A stretch of DNA of 64,000 nt from Amycolatopsis sp. 195334CR (GCF_017309385.1 NZ_JAFJMJ010000002.1:434001-498000); one strand, 5' to 3'; shown: positions 49,638-58,952, counted from the stretch's first letter. Notes: generated from the sequence alone by a model not told the origin. Program-made: numbers and translations.

Positions 49638-50831
49638 ATGGCTGTTCTCGACGAACGGGCCGCCGCCCGGCGGCTGGCGGAGCGGTTCGGCTTCGGGCCC
49701 CGGCCGGGGCAGCCGGTCCCGGGGCTGGACGAGCTGCTCGCGCCCGGTGGGCCCCGCCAGGCGCCGCAGTTGTCCGGCGACAACAAAGACAAGAAAGACA
49801 AGAAAGCCCGAGCGGATCAGGAACGCGAGCTGGCGATCTGGTGGCTGGACCGCATGGTCGCCGACGACGCCGAGCGCCTCACCTGGTTCTGGCACGGGCA
49901 CTTCGCCACCAGCGAGCAGAAGGTCCGCGACCCCGCACTGATGCTGGCCCAGAACGAGACCTTCCACCGCCTCGGCCGCGGCGGGTTCACCGAGCTGGCC
50001 AGGGCGCTGGTGGTGGACGCCGCGATGCTCAAGTGGCTGGACGGCAACGACAACGAGGTCGGCTCACCGAACGAGAACCTGGCCCGCGAGTTCCTCGAAC
50101 TCTTCGCGCTGGGCGTCGGCCACTACACCGAGCAGGACGTGCGCGAGTCCGCCCGCGCGCTCACCGGGTGGACGCTGAAGTCCGGCGAGGCCAAGCTCAA
50201 CCCCAAACGGCAGGACCGCGAACCCAAGCAGATCTTCGGCCAGACCGGCGACTTCACCGCGGAGTCCTTTGTGGACCTCGTGCTCGCGAGGCCGGAGTCC
50301 GCCGCGTTCGTCACCGGTCGCTTGTGGTTCCGTCTGGTCTCGCCGACGCCACCACCACCCGACGCGCATCAGCGCATCATCGCCGCTTACGGCCCAGGCC
50401 GGGACATTCACGCCGCCCTACGGGCGATCGCCGCCGAACCGGCGTTCCGCGACGAGACAGCGACGATCGTCAAGCAACCGGTCGAGTGGCTCGTCGGACT
50501 GCTCCGCGCGACCGGCCTCAAAGCGAGCGATCTCGACGCGAAGAAGCTGCTCAACGGCCTGCGCGGGATGGGCCAGCTGCCGTTCCGCCCGCCGAGCGTC
50601 GGCGGCTGGCCCGCCGGTGGGGCGTGGCTGACCACGTCCGCGGGCGTGGCGCGGCTGAACCTCGCGCGTCTCGTCGCCCAGAAGGCGGAAGCGCTGGACC
50701 GGATACCGGAAACGCTCGGCGTGGACACCTGGTCGGACCGCACCAAGGGCGCGCTCGACCGCGTCGCCCGGGACCCGCGCACCCAGCTCGCGGTGGCCGC
50801 CTGCGCCCCCGAGTACGTGGTGAGCGGATGA
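49638..50831 (+). CDS. DUF1800-domain protein
   Basis: A 397-residue protein with the DUF1800 pattern: ELAIWWLDRMVADDAERLTWFWHGHFATSEQKV, NENLAREFLELFALGVGHYTEQDVRESARALTGWT and ITIVKQP-like VEWLVGLLRATGL. Function unknown. DUF1800 genes nearly always precede a DUF1501 gene, as here (10 bases apart). A Lys/Asp-rich insert (DNKDKKDKKARADQ, about 48-61) breaks the usual N-terminus. No signal peptide seen. Confidence 0.88.
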   Translation: MAVLDERAAARRLAERFGFGPRPGQPVPGLDELLAPGGPRQAPQLSGDNKDKKDKKARADQERELAIWWLDRMVADDAERLTWFWHGHFATSEQKVRDPALMLAQNETFHRLGRGGFTELARALVVDAAMLKWLDGNDNEVGSPNENLAREFLELFALGVGHYTEQDVRESARALTGWTLKSGEAKLNPKRQDREPKQIFGQTGDFTAESFVDLVLARPESAAFVTGRLWFRLVSPTPPPPDAHQRIIAAYGPGRDIHAALRAIAAEPAFRDETATIVKQPVEWLVGLLRATGLKASDLDAKKLLNGLRGMGQLPFRPPSVGGWPAGGAWLTTSAGVARLNLARLVAQKAEALDRIPETLGVDTWSDRTKGALDRVARDPRTQLAVAACAPEYVVSG

Positions 50832-50841
50832 GGAGGACAGC

Positions 50842-52095
50842 ATGAACACCGTGACCCGGCGCCGTTTTCTCACCCTGACCGGGGTGACCGCGGCCGGTGC
50901 GCTCGCCGTCGGCGCGACCAGGGTGGACTGGGACGCCCTGATGACCGCCGCCGCGGAGAACCCGCTCGACCCCGGCGCCGGCGTGCTGGTGGTGGTGACC
51001 CTCTACGGCGGCAACGACGGGCTGAACACCGTGGTGCCGGCGGCCGACCGCGCCTACCAGGACGCGCGCCCCGACCTGGCCTACGAACCCGGCGAGGTGC
51101 TCGACCTCGGCGAGGGGCTCGGGCTCAACCCGGGCATGAAGGGCCTGAAAGGCTTGTGGGACAACCGGAAGCTGGCGATCGTGCGCGGCGTCGGTTATCC
51201 GGAACCGGACCACAGCCACTTCCGGTCGATGGCGATCTGGCAGACCGCCTCGCCGGACACCTCCGTGCCCAGCGGCTGGCTCGGGCGCTGGCTGGACGCC
51301 TCCGGCGCGGACCCGCTGCGCGCGGTGTCGGTCGAGCCGGTGCTGCCGCCGTTGCTGGCGGGGGAAAGCACCGCGGCGGCATCGATGCCGGTCGGCGGGC
51401 TGGCCCTGCCCAAGGGCGCGCTGGGCGAGGCGTTCGCCGCGCTCGGAAACCCGGTTCCCGGCGAGGATCCCTGGCGTGCCAGGGCGACCAAGTCGATCGG
51501 CGACCTGCACAACGCGGTCAAGGTGCTCGGCGGTGCCGCACACGACGAGTCCGATAAGGACGATGAAGACGAGAAGCGGAACAAGGGTGCTTCGGCGGGC
51601 GGCAGTTCCGGGCTGGCCGCCCAGCTGGACCTGGTCGCCGGGCTGGTCGAGGCCGGGGTGCCGACGCGCGCGTATTCGGTGTCACTGGGCGGTTTCGACA
51701 CCCACTCCGACGAGCGCGGCACGCAGGAGCGGCTGCTCACCGAACTGGACACCGCGCTCACCCCGTTCGTCCAGCGGTTGCAGGGCAGCGATCGCGGCAA
51801 GCAGGTCACCGTGCTGGTGTACTCGGAATTCGGGCGGCGCGTGCGCGCGAACGCCAGCGACGGCACCGATCACGGCACCGCCGGCCCGATGTTCCTGCTC
51901 GGCGAGAACGTGCAGGGCGGCTTCCACGGCGAACAGCCGAGCCTGACCGACCTCGACAACGACGATCTCAAGACCACCACCGACTTCCGCGACGTCTACG
52001 CCACCGTGCTCGGTGACGTGCTCGGCACTGACCCGGAGCGGGTCCTGCCCGGCCACACCACCCGGTTGGACCACCTCATTCGCGCGGCAGGGTGA
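50842..52095 (+). CDS. DUF1501-domain (sulfatase-like) Tat-exported protein
   Basis: A 417-residue protein with a twin-arginine signal (TRRRFLTLTGVTAAGALAVGA, 5-25). The DUF1501 core has LVVVTLYGGNDGLNTVVP, PDHSHFRSMAIWQTA, FDTHSDERGTQERLL and YSEFGRRVRANASDGTDHGTAGPMFLLG, in which His/Asp/Asn residues resemble the metal site of alkaline phosphatase/sulfatase folds. An acidic insert (DESDKDDEDEKRNKG, about 235-250) is unusual. It probably works with the preceding DUF1800 protein; activity not established. The last 20 bases overlap the histidine kinase gene. Confidence 0.88.
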   Translation: MNTVTRRRFLTLTGVTAAGALAVGATRVDWDALMTAAAENPLDPGAGVLVVVTLYGGNDGLNTVVPAADRAYQDARPDLAYEPGEVLDLGEGLGLNPGMKGLKGLWDNRKLAIVRGVGYPEPDHSHFRSMAIWQTASPDTSVPSGWLGRWLDASGADPLRAVSVEPVLPPLLAGESTAAASMPVGGLALPKGALGEAFAALGNPVPGEDPWRARATKSIGDLHNAVKVLGGAAHDESDKDDEDEKRNKGASAGGSSGLAAQLDLVAGLVEAGVPTRAYSVSLGGFDTHSDERGTQERLLTELDTALTPFVQRLQGSDRGKQVTVLVYSEFGRRVRANASDGTDHGTAGPMFLLGENVQGGFHGEQPSLTDLDNDDLKTTTDFRDVYATVLGDVLGTDPERVLPGHTTRLDHLIRAAG

Positions 52096-53350
52096 GCCGG
52101 AAAGCCGCGCCGTGGCAGGTCAGCTCGCCGCCGTGGGCCCTGGCCAGGCCACGCGCGATGGTCAGGCCCAGCCCGGACCCACCGCGGTCGCGGCCCCGGC
52201 CGGTGTCCAGGCGCACCAGGCGGCCGAAGATCCGTTCCCGGTCCGCCTCGGGCACGCCGGGGCCGGAATCGGTGACCGTCAGCGAAACCCCGGCCGCTGA
52301 TTGTCCACAGTGGAACTCGATGGTGCCGTCGTCGCCCGCGGCGTTCCTGGCGTTGTCCGCGAGGTTCGCCAGGATCTGGGTGATCCGGCCTTCGTCCGCG
52401 CTCACTTCGAGCTCCGGCCCGGTGACGGTGACGGTCAGGGACGGCGCCAGCAGCCGCAGCCGGTCGGCCTGGGTGTGCGCGAGTTCCCGCAGGCGCACCG
52501 GCCCGTGCTCCAGCCGCACCCCGGCGTCTATCCGCGCCAGGTCCAGCAGGTCCTCCACCAGCCTTCCGGCCCGCTGGGATTCCCGCACCAGCAACAGTTC
52601 GAGCCGTTCCCGCTGGTCGGGTGCGGCCTCGGGACCCAGCTCCAGCACGGCTTCCGCGGCCGCCCGCACCCCGGCGATCGGCGTCCGGAGTTCGTGCGCG
52701 GCGTCGGCGACGAAGGTCCGCATCCGGTCCTCGGACGCCTCCAGCGCGTCGAGCATCTCGTCGAACGCCTCGGCTGTGCGCCCCAGTTCGGTGTCCGGCC
52801 GGGACGGGGACAACCGGCCACCACGGCTGCCCGAAGCGATCGACCGGGCCAGCGCGGTCATCCGGTCCAGCGGCCGCAGCGCCACGCGCATGCCGAGCAG
52901 CAGCGCCAACCCGGTCACCACGATCGCCACCAGCCCGCCGATCACCAGCACCCGCGCCAGCGTGCGTTCGGCACCGGCGAGCAGCGAGGTGTCGGCGGTG
53001 AGCACCAGTTCGGCGCCGTCGACCCGCGGCCCGCCGTTGAGCACGGCGGTCACCCGCCTGCCCTCGGCGGGCTCGGGCGCGCCGATGGTGTCCCCGGACG
53101 GCAGGCGCAGGCTGACCACCACGCCGCGCGCGTCGATGCGGCGCACCAGGTTCGCCGGGGCCACGTTCTCCCGCGCGAGTTGCTGTGCCAGTTGCACACG
53201 GCCGGTGAGCAACGCGTTCAGGTTCCGCTCGCCCTGCGCGGTGAACACGGCCGAGACGGTGAACCCCAGCGCCACCAGCACCACCCCGACCACCAGCAAC
53301 GCGGTCAGCGTGACCCGGCGGCGCAGCGAGGTGGTGCGGAGGGAGCTCAT
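52076..53350 (-). CDS. Two-component sensor histidine kinase
   Basis: A 424-residue membrane kinase: helix 1 at about 12-36, extracytoplasmic sensor 37-132, helix 2 at 133-155, HAMP to about 210, dimerisation/phosphoacceptor box FVADAAHELRTPIAG with His219, and an ATPase domain with N-box ILANLADNARNA, G1 DSGPGVPE and G2 GGSGLGLTIARGLA. Paired with the OmpR-type regulator, whose stop overlaps its ATG (ATGA). The signal sensed is unknown. Confidence 0.92.
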   Translation of the reverse strand: MSSLRTTSLRRRVTLTALLVVGVVLVALGFTVSAVFTAQGERNLNALLTGRVQLAQQLARENVAPANLVRRIDARGVVVSLRLPSGDTIGAPEPAEGRRVTAVLNGGPRVDGAELVLTADTSLLAGAERTLARVLVIGGLVAIVVTGLALLLGMRVALRPLDRMTALARSIASGSRGGRLSPSRPDTELGRTAEAFDEMLDALEASEDRMRTFVADAAHELRTPIAGVRAAAEAVLELGPEAAPDQRERLELLLVRESQRAGRLVEDLLDLARIDAGVRLEHGPVRLRELAHTQADRLRLLAPSLTVTVTGPELEVSADEGRITQILANLADNARNAAGDDGTIEFHCGQSAAGVSLTVTDSGPGVPEADRERIFGRLVRLDTGRGRDRGGSGLGLTIARGLARAHGGELTCHGAAFRLTLPRE

Positions 53351-54021
53351 CCGTCGCCGTCGCGCAGGACGTATCCGAGGCCGCGCACGGTGTGCAGCAG
53401 GCGCGGGCCGTGGGCTTCGAGCTTGCGGCGCAACGCGCTGATGTGCACCTCGACCAGGTTCGCCGCGTAGTCGTCGTACCCCCACACGCCGGTGAGCAGC
53501 TGCGCCTTGCCGACCACGCGGTCCCGGCGGTGCGCGAGGAAGGTGAGCAGCTTCAGCTCGGTCGCGGTCAGCTCGATCGCCGTCCCGGCCCGGCGCACCA
53601 CCCCGGAATCCACGTCGACCACCAGATCGCCGACCTCCACCACCGGCCGGGTCCGGCCCAGCCGCCGCAGCACCGCCGCCACCCTGGCCACCAGTTCGGC
53701 CAGCACGAACGGTTTGGTCACGTAGTCGTCGGCGCCCTCGCCGAAGCCGCGCAGGCGGTCGTCGACCGCGTCGCGCGCGGTCAGCAGCACCACGCCGGCG
53801 GTGGTGGCGCGGCGCACCACCTGGAGCAGCTCGAAACCGTCGCGGCCGGGCAGCATCACGTCCAGCACCACGAGATCGGGCCGGAAGTCGAGCAGGGTTC
53901 GTTCCAGTTGCTCGCCGTCGGGCCGGGCGAGCACGCGGTGCCCGGCGCCGGTCAGCGCCGACTCGACGGCGGCGCGGATCGCCTCCGCGTCCTCGACGAG
54001 CAGCACCCGCGCCGGTTCCAT
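53347..54021 (-). CDS. OmpR/PhoB-family response regulator
   Basis: A 224-residue protein: receiver domain 1-118 with acidic pocket Glu10-Asp11, phosphorylation site Asp54 (VVLDVMLP) and Lys in VTKPF near 104. The winged-helix DNA-binding domain follows (LTATELKLLTFLAHRRDRVVGKAQLLTGVWG, VEVHISALRRKLE, TVRGLGYVLR). Co-transcribed with the kinase. The gene starts 5 bases after the permease gene on the opposite reading order (same strand, permease upstream), so the permease could be part of the same unit. Confidence 0.93.
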   Translation of the reverse strand: MEPARVLLVEDAEAIRAAVESALTGAGHRVLARPDGEQLERTLLDFRPDLVVLDVMLPGRDGFELLQVVRRATTAGVVLLTARDAVDDRLRGFGEGADDYVTKPFVLAELVARVAAVLRRLGRTRPVVEVGDLVVDVDSGVVRRAGTAIELTATELKLLTFLAHRRDRVVGKAQLLTGVWGYDDYAANLVEVHISALRRKLEAHGPRLLHTVRGLGYVLRDGDG

Positions 54022-54025
54022 GCGC

Positions 54026-55390
54026 TCATTGTGCCCGTTTGCGCCGGAGAAGGGCGTAAACCCCGAGGATCACGGCGAGGCTGATCAGGCTCAGGAAGAG
54101 TTGCGCGCGGGTGGAGTTGTCGACGAACAGCATCGACGCCGCGACGCCCAGCGTGGCGATCAGGGTGAGCCAGGTCAGCCACGGGTAGCCCCACATTCGC
54201 AACTGCAGCCGGTCCGGCGCTTCGGCTTCGAGCTTGCGCCGCATCCGGAGTTGCGAGCCGCAGATGATGGCGTAGACGAACAACGCGACCGCGCCCGCCG
54301 AGTTGATGATGAAGTAGAAGATCTTGTCGGGGGAGACGTAGCTCATCACCACCGCGACGTAACCGACCGAAGTGGACACCAGGATCGCCTTCCACGGCAC
54401 CCCGCGCCGGTTCGTGTCGGCGATCCACTTCGGCGCCCAGCCGTGGCGCCGCAGGGCGAAGAGCATGCGGGAAGCCGTGTACAGCCCCGAATTCAGCACC
54501 GACAGCGCGGCGGTGAGCACCACCGCGGAGACGATGGTCGAGGCGGCGGGCAGGCCGAACCGGTCGAACGCGGCGGCGAACGGGCTCGTCTGGCTCGGCA
54601 CGTCCGGCCACGGCGTGATCATCACCAGCAACGCCACGGAACCGACGTAGAAGACGATGACGCGCCAGACGATCGTCGAGGTCGCCTTGCGGACCGCGGT
54701 CGCCGGTTCCCGCGACTCGGCGGCGGCGATCGTGACGATCTCCGCGCCGAAGTAGGAGAAGATCACGATCACCACCCCGTGGATCACCGAGAACGGCCCA
54801 TTCGCGACAAAGCCGTCCAGGCCGATGTTGCCGACCGAGAAGCTCGCGCCCGGCCAGAAACCGAGCACGAAGAGCAGGCCCACCACCAGGAAGACGATGA
54901 TGGTGGCGACCTTGACCGAAGCCAGCCAGAACTCGGTTTCGCCGAACGAGCGCGCGGACGCCAGGTTGGTGCCAGTGAGCAGGAGCATCAACAGCAGCGA
55001 GAACACCCACTGCGGCACGCCGGTGATCCACTCCTGGAGGATCTTCGCGCCCGCGACCGCCTCGAAGGCGACCACGCCGACCCAGAAGTACCAGTACAGC
55101 CAGCCGATGGTGAACCCGGCCCAGCCGCCGAGCGCCTCGCGCGCGTACTCCATGAACGAGCCGAGCGCCGGGGACGCGGTGGCCATCTCGCCGAGCATGC
55201 GCATCACCAGCACCACGAGCAGCCCGCCCAGCGCGTAGGACAGCACCGCCGCCGGGCCGACCGTGTGGATCACCGCGCCGCTGCCGATGAACAGGCTCGC
55301 GCCGATGATGCCGCCGAGCGCGATCATCCGCACGTGCCGCTGGCGCAACGCGGGCCGGAGCCCGTCGGTGTCCTGGTCGGACTTCGTCAT
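54026..55390 (-). CDS. Amino-acid permease (APC superfamily, GabP-like)
   Basis: A 454-residue carrier with about 12 membrane segments. The first helix IALGGIIGASLFIGSGAVIHTVGPAAVLSYALGG and the MLGEMATASPALGSFMEYAREALGGWAGFTIGWLYW loop are diagnostic of the GABA/amino-acid permease family. Proton-driven uptake of an amino acid or GABA. The ATG at 55390 follows GGAGG. Its stop lies 4 bases before the response-regulator start. Confidence 0.9.
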   Translation of the reverse strand: MTKSDQDTDGLRPALRQRHVRMIALGGIIGASLFIGSGAVIHTVGPAAVLSYALGGLLVVLVMRMLGEMATASPALGSFMEYAREALGGWAGFTIGWLYWYFWVGVVAFEAVAGAKILQEWITGVPQWVFSLLLMLLLTGTNLASARSFGETEFWLASVKVATIIVFLVVGLLFVLGFWPGASFSVGNIGLDGFVANGPFSVIHGVVIVIFSYFGAEIVTIAAAESREPATAVRKATSTIVWRVIVFYVGSVALLVMITPWPDVPSQTSPFAAAFDRFGLPAASTIVSAVVLTAALSVLNSGLYTASRMLFALRRHGWAPKWIADTNRRGVPWKAILVSTSVGYVAVVMSYVSPDKIFYFIINSAGAVALFVYAIICGSQLRMRRKLEAEAPDRLQLRMWGYPWLTWLTLIATLGVAASMLFVDNSTRAQLFLSLISLAVILGVYALLRRKRAQ

Positions 55391-55448
55391 GGCCACCTCC
55401 GGGAAACGCTCCGGCGATTGTGGCAGCCACCGGCCCCGGGCGCAGCGC

Positions 55449-56516
55449 TCAGCGAGACTTGCGAACTTCGTCCTTTTCGGCCCGGCGCAGGCGATCGGCG
55501 GCGGCCAGCGGCAGTGCGACCACGAAGAGCAGGCCGAGGCCGCGGGCCAGGGTCCGGTCGTCGTCCTCGCGGGGGAGCGCCGTCCGCGTGGCGCCCGCTT
55601 CCCAGGCCACGCCGTCCGGGCTGACCTCGTGCTCGGCGAGCAGCGCCACCCCGATCGGCGCGGCCACGATGGCCGCCGCGACAAGAACCTTGGTGAGCAA
55701 GGGAAGTCCGCGGTGCACGAGCAGCATTCCACCGGCTGCCAGTAGGACCGCCGCGCACGCCAGCGCGGTGGTGAGCAGCGGCGTCTCGACCATGTCGCCG
55801 ACCGAGGTGCCGAGGCGGGAACCGGACAGCAGCAACGCGGCGGACAGTCCGACGGCGGGAGCGAGCACCAGGGCGAACGTACCGAGGAACACGCGGGTGT
55901 CCACCGCGGTTTCCGGGCGGCGCAAGCGAAGTCCGGCGAGCACGGGCAGGCCGAGGCCCAGCGCGAGCATCGCCACCTGGCCGAGCGCGGCCACCCAGGA
56001 GTCGGTGGTCAGCGCGTACTGGTAGGCGCGGCCGGGTTCCTGTGTCATCAGGCTGCCTGCCTGGAACACCTTGTCCAGGATGCCGCCGAGCCCGGCCAGC
56101 GGCGGGGCGAGCGCGCCGATCGCACCGAGGACCTTGGTGCCCGGCGACCCTTCGGCGCGCAGGACCAGGGTCAGCACGGTGCTGGAGGCGGCCACGATGA
56201 CCAGCAGGTTGAGCGGGCCGGGCGGGAGCGCCGGGGTCAGGTAGAGCAGGCCGGTCAGCGGCAACAGGAGCAGGCCGAGTGCGGCGCGGGCGCGGGCCGG
56301 TGAGACCGGCGGAAGTCCTTCGGCGGCAACGATTTCCGCCGGATCACCGAGCCGCTCGACGGCGGTGGCGGGATCTTCACCGGACTCGATCACCGCTTCG
56401 AGGTGTTCGGCGAGTTCCTGGCGCAGCTCGCCCCGGCGGGGCTGCGGGAGCACGGCGGCGGCGCGGTCGAAGCGCTGCAGCCACTGCTCGGCGGCTTCGT
56501 GGGTCACGGCGTTCAT
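55449..56516 (-). CDS. HAAS/DUF1700-type membrane protein paired with PadR
   Basis: A 355-residue protein. The N-terminal 70 residues (AAEQWLQRFDRAAAVLPQPRRGELRQELAEHLEAVIESGEDPATAVERLGDPAEIVAAE) are the helical HAAS signalling/permease-prefix domain, and about eight membrane segments follow. Such proteins are regularly encoded behind PadR repressors; ATG 56516 overlaps the PadR stop (ATGA). Function unknown, probably sensing or envelope-stress related. Confidence 0.8.
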   Translation of the reverse strand: MNAVTHEAAEQWLQRFDRAAAVLPQPRRGELRQELAEHLEAVIESGEDPATAVERLGDPAEIVAAEGLPPVSPARARAALGLLLLPLTGLLYLTPALPPGPLNLLVIVAASSTVLTLVLRAEGSPGTKVLGAIGALAPPLAGLGGILDKVFQAGSLMTQEPGRAYQYALTTDSWVAALGQVAMLALGLGLPVLAGLRLRRPETAVDTRVFLGTFALVLAPAVGLSAALLLSGSRLGTSVGDMVETPLLTTALACAAVLLAAGGMLLVHRGLPLLTKVLVAAAIVAAPIGVALLAEHEVSPDGVAWEAGATRTALPREDDDRTLARGLGLLFVVALPLAAADRLRRAEKDEVRKSR

Positions 56517-56851
56517 TGGTCTCCTTCGAGAACCTCGTCCACCGCGGCGCGGAAACTGCGCCAGTGGCGGTGGAACACTTCCAGTGCGGTGCGGCCTTCC
56601 GCGGTCAGCTCGTAGTAGCGGCGGGGCGGGCCCTGGTCGGACGGTTGCCAGTGGGTTTCGAGCAGGCCCTCCTTGCGGAGGCGGGAGAGCAGCGGGTAGA
56701 TCGTGCCCTCGGTGGTGCCGAGCCCCTCGGCCGCGGCGAGCACCCGGACCAGGTCGAAGCCGTATCTGGGGCCGCGTTCGAGCAGGGCCAGCACACAATG
56801 CTCGATCACCCCGCGGCGGAGCTGGGCGAGCAACTGGGCGTCGGTGGTCAC
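56513..56851 (-). CDS. PadR-family transcriptional regulator
   Basis: A 112-residue winged-helix repressor: LRRGVIEHCVLALLERGPRYGFDLVRVLAAAEGLGTTEGTIYPLLSRLRKEGLLETHW, then RRYYELTAEGRTALEVF wing and dimerisation helix. GTG start. Immediately upstream lies CAAGGTACCTTG plus a repeat half-site, a good PadR operator. First gene of the PadR-HAAS operon. Confidence 0.9.
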   Translation of the reverse strand: MTTDAQLLAQLRRGVIEHCVLALLERGPRYGFDLVRVLAAAEGLGTTEGTIYPLLSRLRKEGLLETHWQPSDQGPPRRYYELTAEGRTALEVFHRHWRSFRAAVDEVLEGDQ

Positions 56852-56856
56852 GAAGG

Positions 56857-56880
56857 CAAGGTACCTTGTGTCGCAAGGTA
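56857..56880. promoter_or_regulatory. PadR operator candidate CAAGGTACCTTG + CAAGGTA
   Basis: A perfect 12-base palindrome at 56857-56868 and a repeated half-site CAAGGTA at 56874-56880, starting 6 bases upstream of the PadR start codon. Confidence 0.6.
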
Positions 56881-56906
56881 GCTGTCAAGCCGGGTGCCCC
56901 GGGCAC

Positions 56907-56953
56907 ACGAGTGTGGCCCTCGGGGCGGATTTCGCCTCGAAAGCCACACTCGT
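56907..56953 (-). repeat. Hairpin of the GTGGCTTTC palindrome family, copy 2
   Basis: Arms 56907-56927 and 56933-56953 pair at 18 of 21 positions around a 5-base loop. It shares the core GTGGCTTTC with the hairpins at 9848-9894 and 56997-57037. Lies between the vWA gene and the PadR promoter. Confidence 0.5.
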
Positions 56954-56996
56954 GTCCACCTTCGAACCGGCCACGGGTCGCCTCGCTTGGGTGAGG

Positions 56997-57037
56997 AAGG
57001 TGGCTTTCCTGGCAGCTGGTGCCAGGAAAGCCACCTT
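56997..57037 (-). terminator. Perfect 18-bp hairpin after the vWA/Calx-beta gene
   Basis: Arms 56997-57014 and 57020-57037 are perfectly complementary with a 5-base loop. It begins 13 bases after the stop of the minus-strand vWA gene, which fits a terminator without a T-tract. Belongs to the GTGGCTTTC palindrome family. Confidence 0.65.
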
Positions 57038-57050
57038 CATCGCCTGGGGG

Positions 57051-58952
57051 CTACCTGGTGCAGGGTGAGCCACCGGGGTGGGCCGCGCTGCCGTGGACGT
57101 CGGCTTGCGCCTTGGCCAGCACGACGTGTGCGAGCGGCGTGTCCACCGCGACGGCTTCCTGGGTCACCACACCGTTCTCCACCACGGTGCTGTTCAACTT
57201 CAGCGAGCCGATCAGCAGCGGGATGGTCAACGGCGCCGAACCGACCGTCACCGCGACGCCGTTGATCTTCAGCGAAGCGATGTTCGAGCTACCCGCGAAG
57301 GACGGCTGCAGGCCACCGGGCCCGGCCACGCACGAAGCGCTCGCCTGCGCTTCGATGACACCGAGTTCGATGTTCAGCCCGAGCGCGCTGACCGTCGTCT
57401 TGTCGACCTTCGCCGTGGACAGGGCCCGGTCGCCGGCCGCGGGCGGCAGTGACTGGTCGTCCGGGGTGAGGTCGGTGCTCGCGGTCAGCGTGTTCGACTT
57501 GACGTTGAGCAGCCCCGCGTTCAGCGAGATCGACGCCACCGTCTCGCTGTCGTCGGCGCACGGCAGGTTGGCGGGATTCGCCACAGCCACGGTGATCCCG
57601 GCGACGTCGGCGGCGGTCGCGGTGCACGAGAACGTGCCGTCCCGGTCGTCGTCGATGATCGTGCCGATGCCCTGACCGTCCACAATGCCCACTCCGGTGC
57701 TCGGCGAGGACAGGTTGACCGTGAAGTTCTCCGTCACCTCGTCGATCGCGTCGGACACGATCGGCACGGTCACCTGGGCGGAGGTCTGTCCCGCCGGGAC
57801 GGTGACGGTGCCGTTGCCCGCGGTGTAGTCCGCCGGTGCGGTCGCGCTGCCATTGGCCGTCGCGTAGTTCACCGTGATCGGGTCCGGGCTCGCGCCGCCC
57901 AGCAGTGAGACGGTGAAGTTCGCGTTGCCCGCCCCCTCGGACACCGTGACGTCGTCGACCGCGAGGCCGCGCACGTGCACGGTTGTGTTCTCGATGAATC
58001 CGCGCGAAACCCCGTCGACCAGGTAGTCGACCGTGCAGTGGTACGTGCCGGGCGCGGTACCGGCGGCGACGGCGATCGTCTCGGTGAAGGTCGCCGTGGA
58101 ACCGCTGTCGACGGTGACGCTCGACGGCGCGTTGGTCACCGTCAACTGCGGGTCGCAGTTCGCCACCGGGCTGACGGTGGACTTGACCGCCTGGATGCCC
58201 TCGATGATCTTCTGCGCCACCTGGTCGTCGGCCGCGTTGAGCAGCACACCGCCGGTGGCGTTGACGATCTGCGTGGCCTGCCCCGCGGGCACACCGCTGT
58301 CGGCGGCGTCCAGCCCGGGCCTGCCCGGCTGGCCGTTGCCGACGTTCACCGCCACGACGCGGATCTTCGCCGCCTGCAACGCGGCGATGGTGTCCGCCAG
58401 GGTGTGGCCGTTGCTCGGGTCGTGCGACGGCGCGTCCCCGAACCAGGCGACGATCTTGGTGTCGTCCGGGCGGTAGTTCATCGCGCCGGTGGCGAGTTCG
58501 TGCAGCGCGTTGATCGCCGACTCCGGGGTGTCCCCGCCGTTGCCGATCTGCCACTCGGAGATCCCGGCCGCCACCTCCGCGGTGTCGGCGGTGATGTTCC
58601 GCTCGACCCGGAACAGGTAGGTGGAGTCCTTCGTGTCCTGGTACGAGGCGACGCCGAACTGCGCGGTCGGCTGGGCCTGGAGCACGGTGTTGGTGACCGC
58701 GCCGGCGTTGGCCTTCACGTTGCCGAGTGCGTTTTCCATGCTGCCGGTGGTGTCGGCCAGCAGCACCAGATCCGGGTTCGGCGGGATCGGCGCGGTGGTG
58801 ACGTTCTTGGTGATCGTGGTGCTCTGCCCCGGCAGCAGGTTCAGCTCCACAGTGGACGGATCGACGCCGGGTGGCGCGGCCAGCGCGGCCGCGCCCGGGG
58901 TGAGCAGCGCGGCCGCCGCGGTGAGTGCGAGCAGGGTGCGTCTTCGATTCAT
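57051..58952 (-). CDS. Secreted vWA and Calx-beta domain protein
   Basis: A 633-residue exported protein. Signal peptide 1-26 (RRRTLLALTAAAALLTPGAAALA); a von Willebrand A domain from about 60 to 245 with MIDAS-like DTTGSM (67-72) and GGDTPES; an Ig-like stretch (about 255-330); a Calx-beta domain (about 332-440, TVSEGAGNANFTVSL ... DDDRDGTF); and a C-terminal region (about 445-633) with SLKINGVAVTV and LNSTVVENGVVTQEAVAVD, as in choice-of-anchor P proteins. Probably a surface adhesion or matrix protein binding Ca or Mg. The ATG at 58952 follows GGAGGGGGA. Confidence 0.83.
   Translation of the reverse strand: MNRRRTLLALTAAAALLTPGAAALAAPPGVDPSTVELNLLPGQSTTITKNVTTAPIPPNPDLVLLADTTGSMENALGNVKANAGAVTNTVLQAQPTAQFGVASYQDTKDSTYLFRVERNITADTAEVAAGISEWQIGNGGDTPESAINALHELATGAMNYRPDDTKIVAWFGDAPSHDPSNGHTLADTIAALQAAKIRVVAVNVGNGQPGRPGLDAADSGVPAGQATQIVNATGGVLLNAADDQVAQKIIEGIQAVKSTVSPVANCDPQLTVTNAPSSVTVDSGSTATFTETIAVAAGTAPGTYHCTVDYLVDGVSRGFIENTTVHVRGLAVDDVTVSEGAGNANFTVSLLGGASPDPITVNYATANGSATAPADYTAGNGTVTVPAGQTSAQVTVPIVSDAIDEVTENFTVNLSSPSTGVGIVDGQGIGTIIDDDRDGTFSCTATAADVAGITVAVANPANLPCADDSETVASISLNAGLLNVKSNTLTASTDLTPDDQSLPPAAGDRALSTAKVDKTTVSALGLNIELGVIEAQASASCVAGPGGLQPSFAGSSNIASLKINGVAVTVGSAPLTIPLLIGSLKLNSTVVENGVVTQEAVAVDTPLAHVVLAKAQADVHGSAAHPGGSPCTR

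Noticed and set aside
56885..57073. Small protein beginning MKVAFLAPAARKATFL
   Set aside because: It is a translation of the GTGGCTTTC hairpins; the protein pattern follows from the palindromes.
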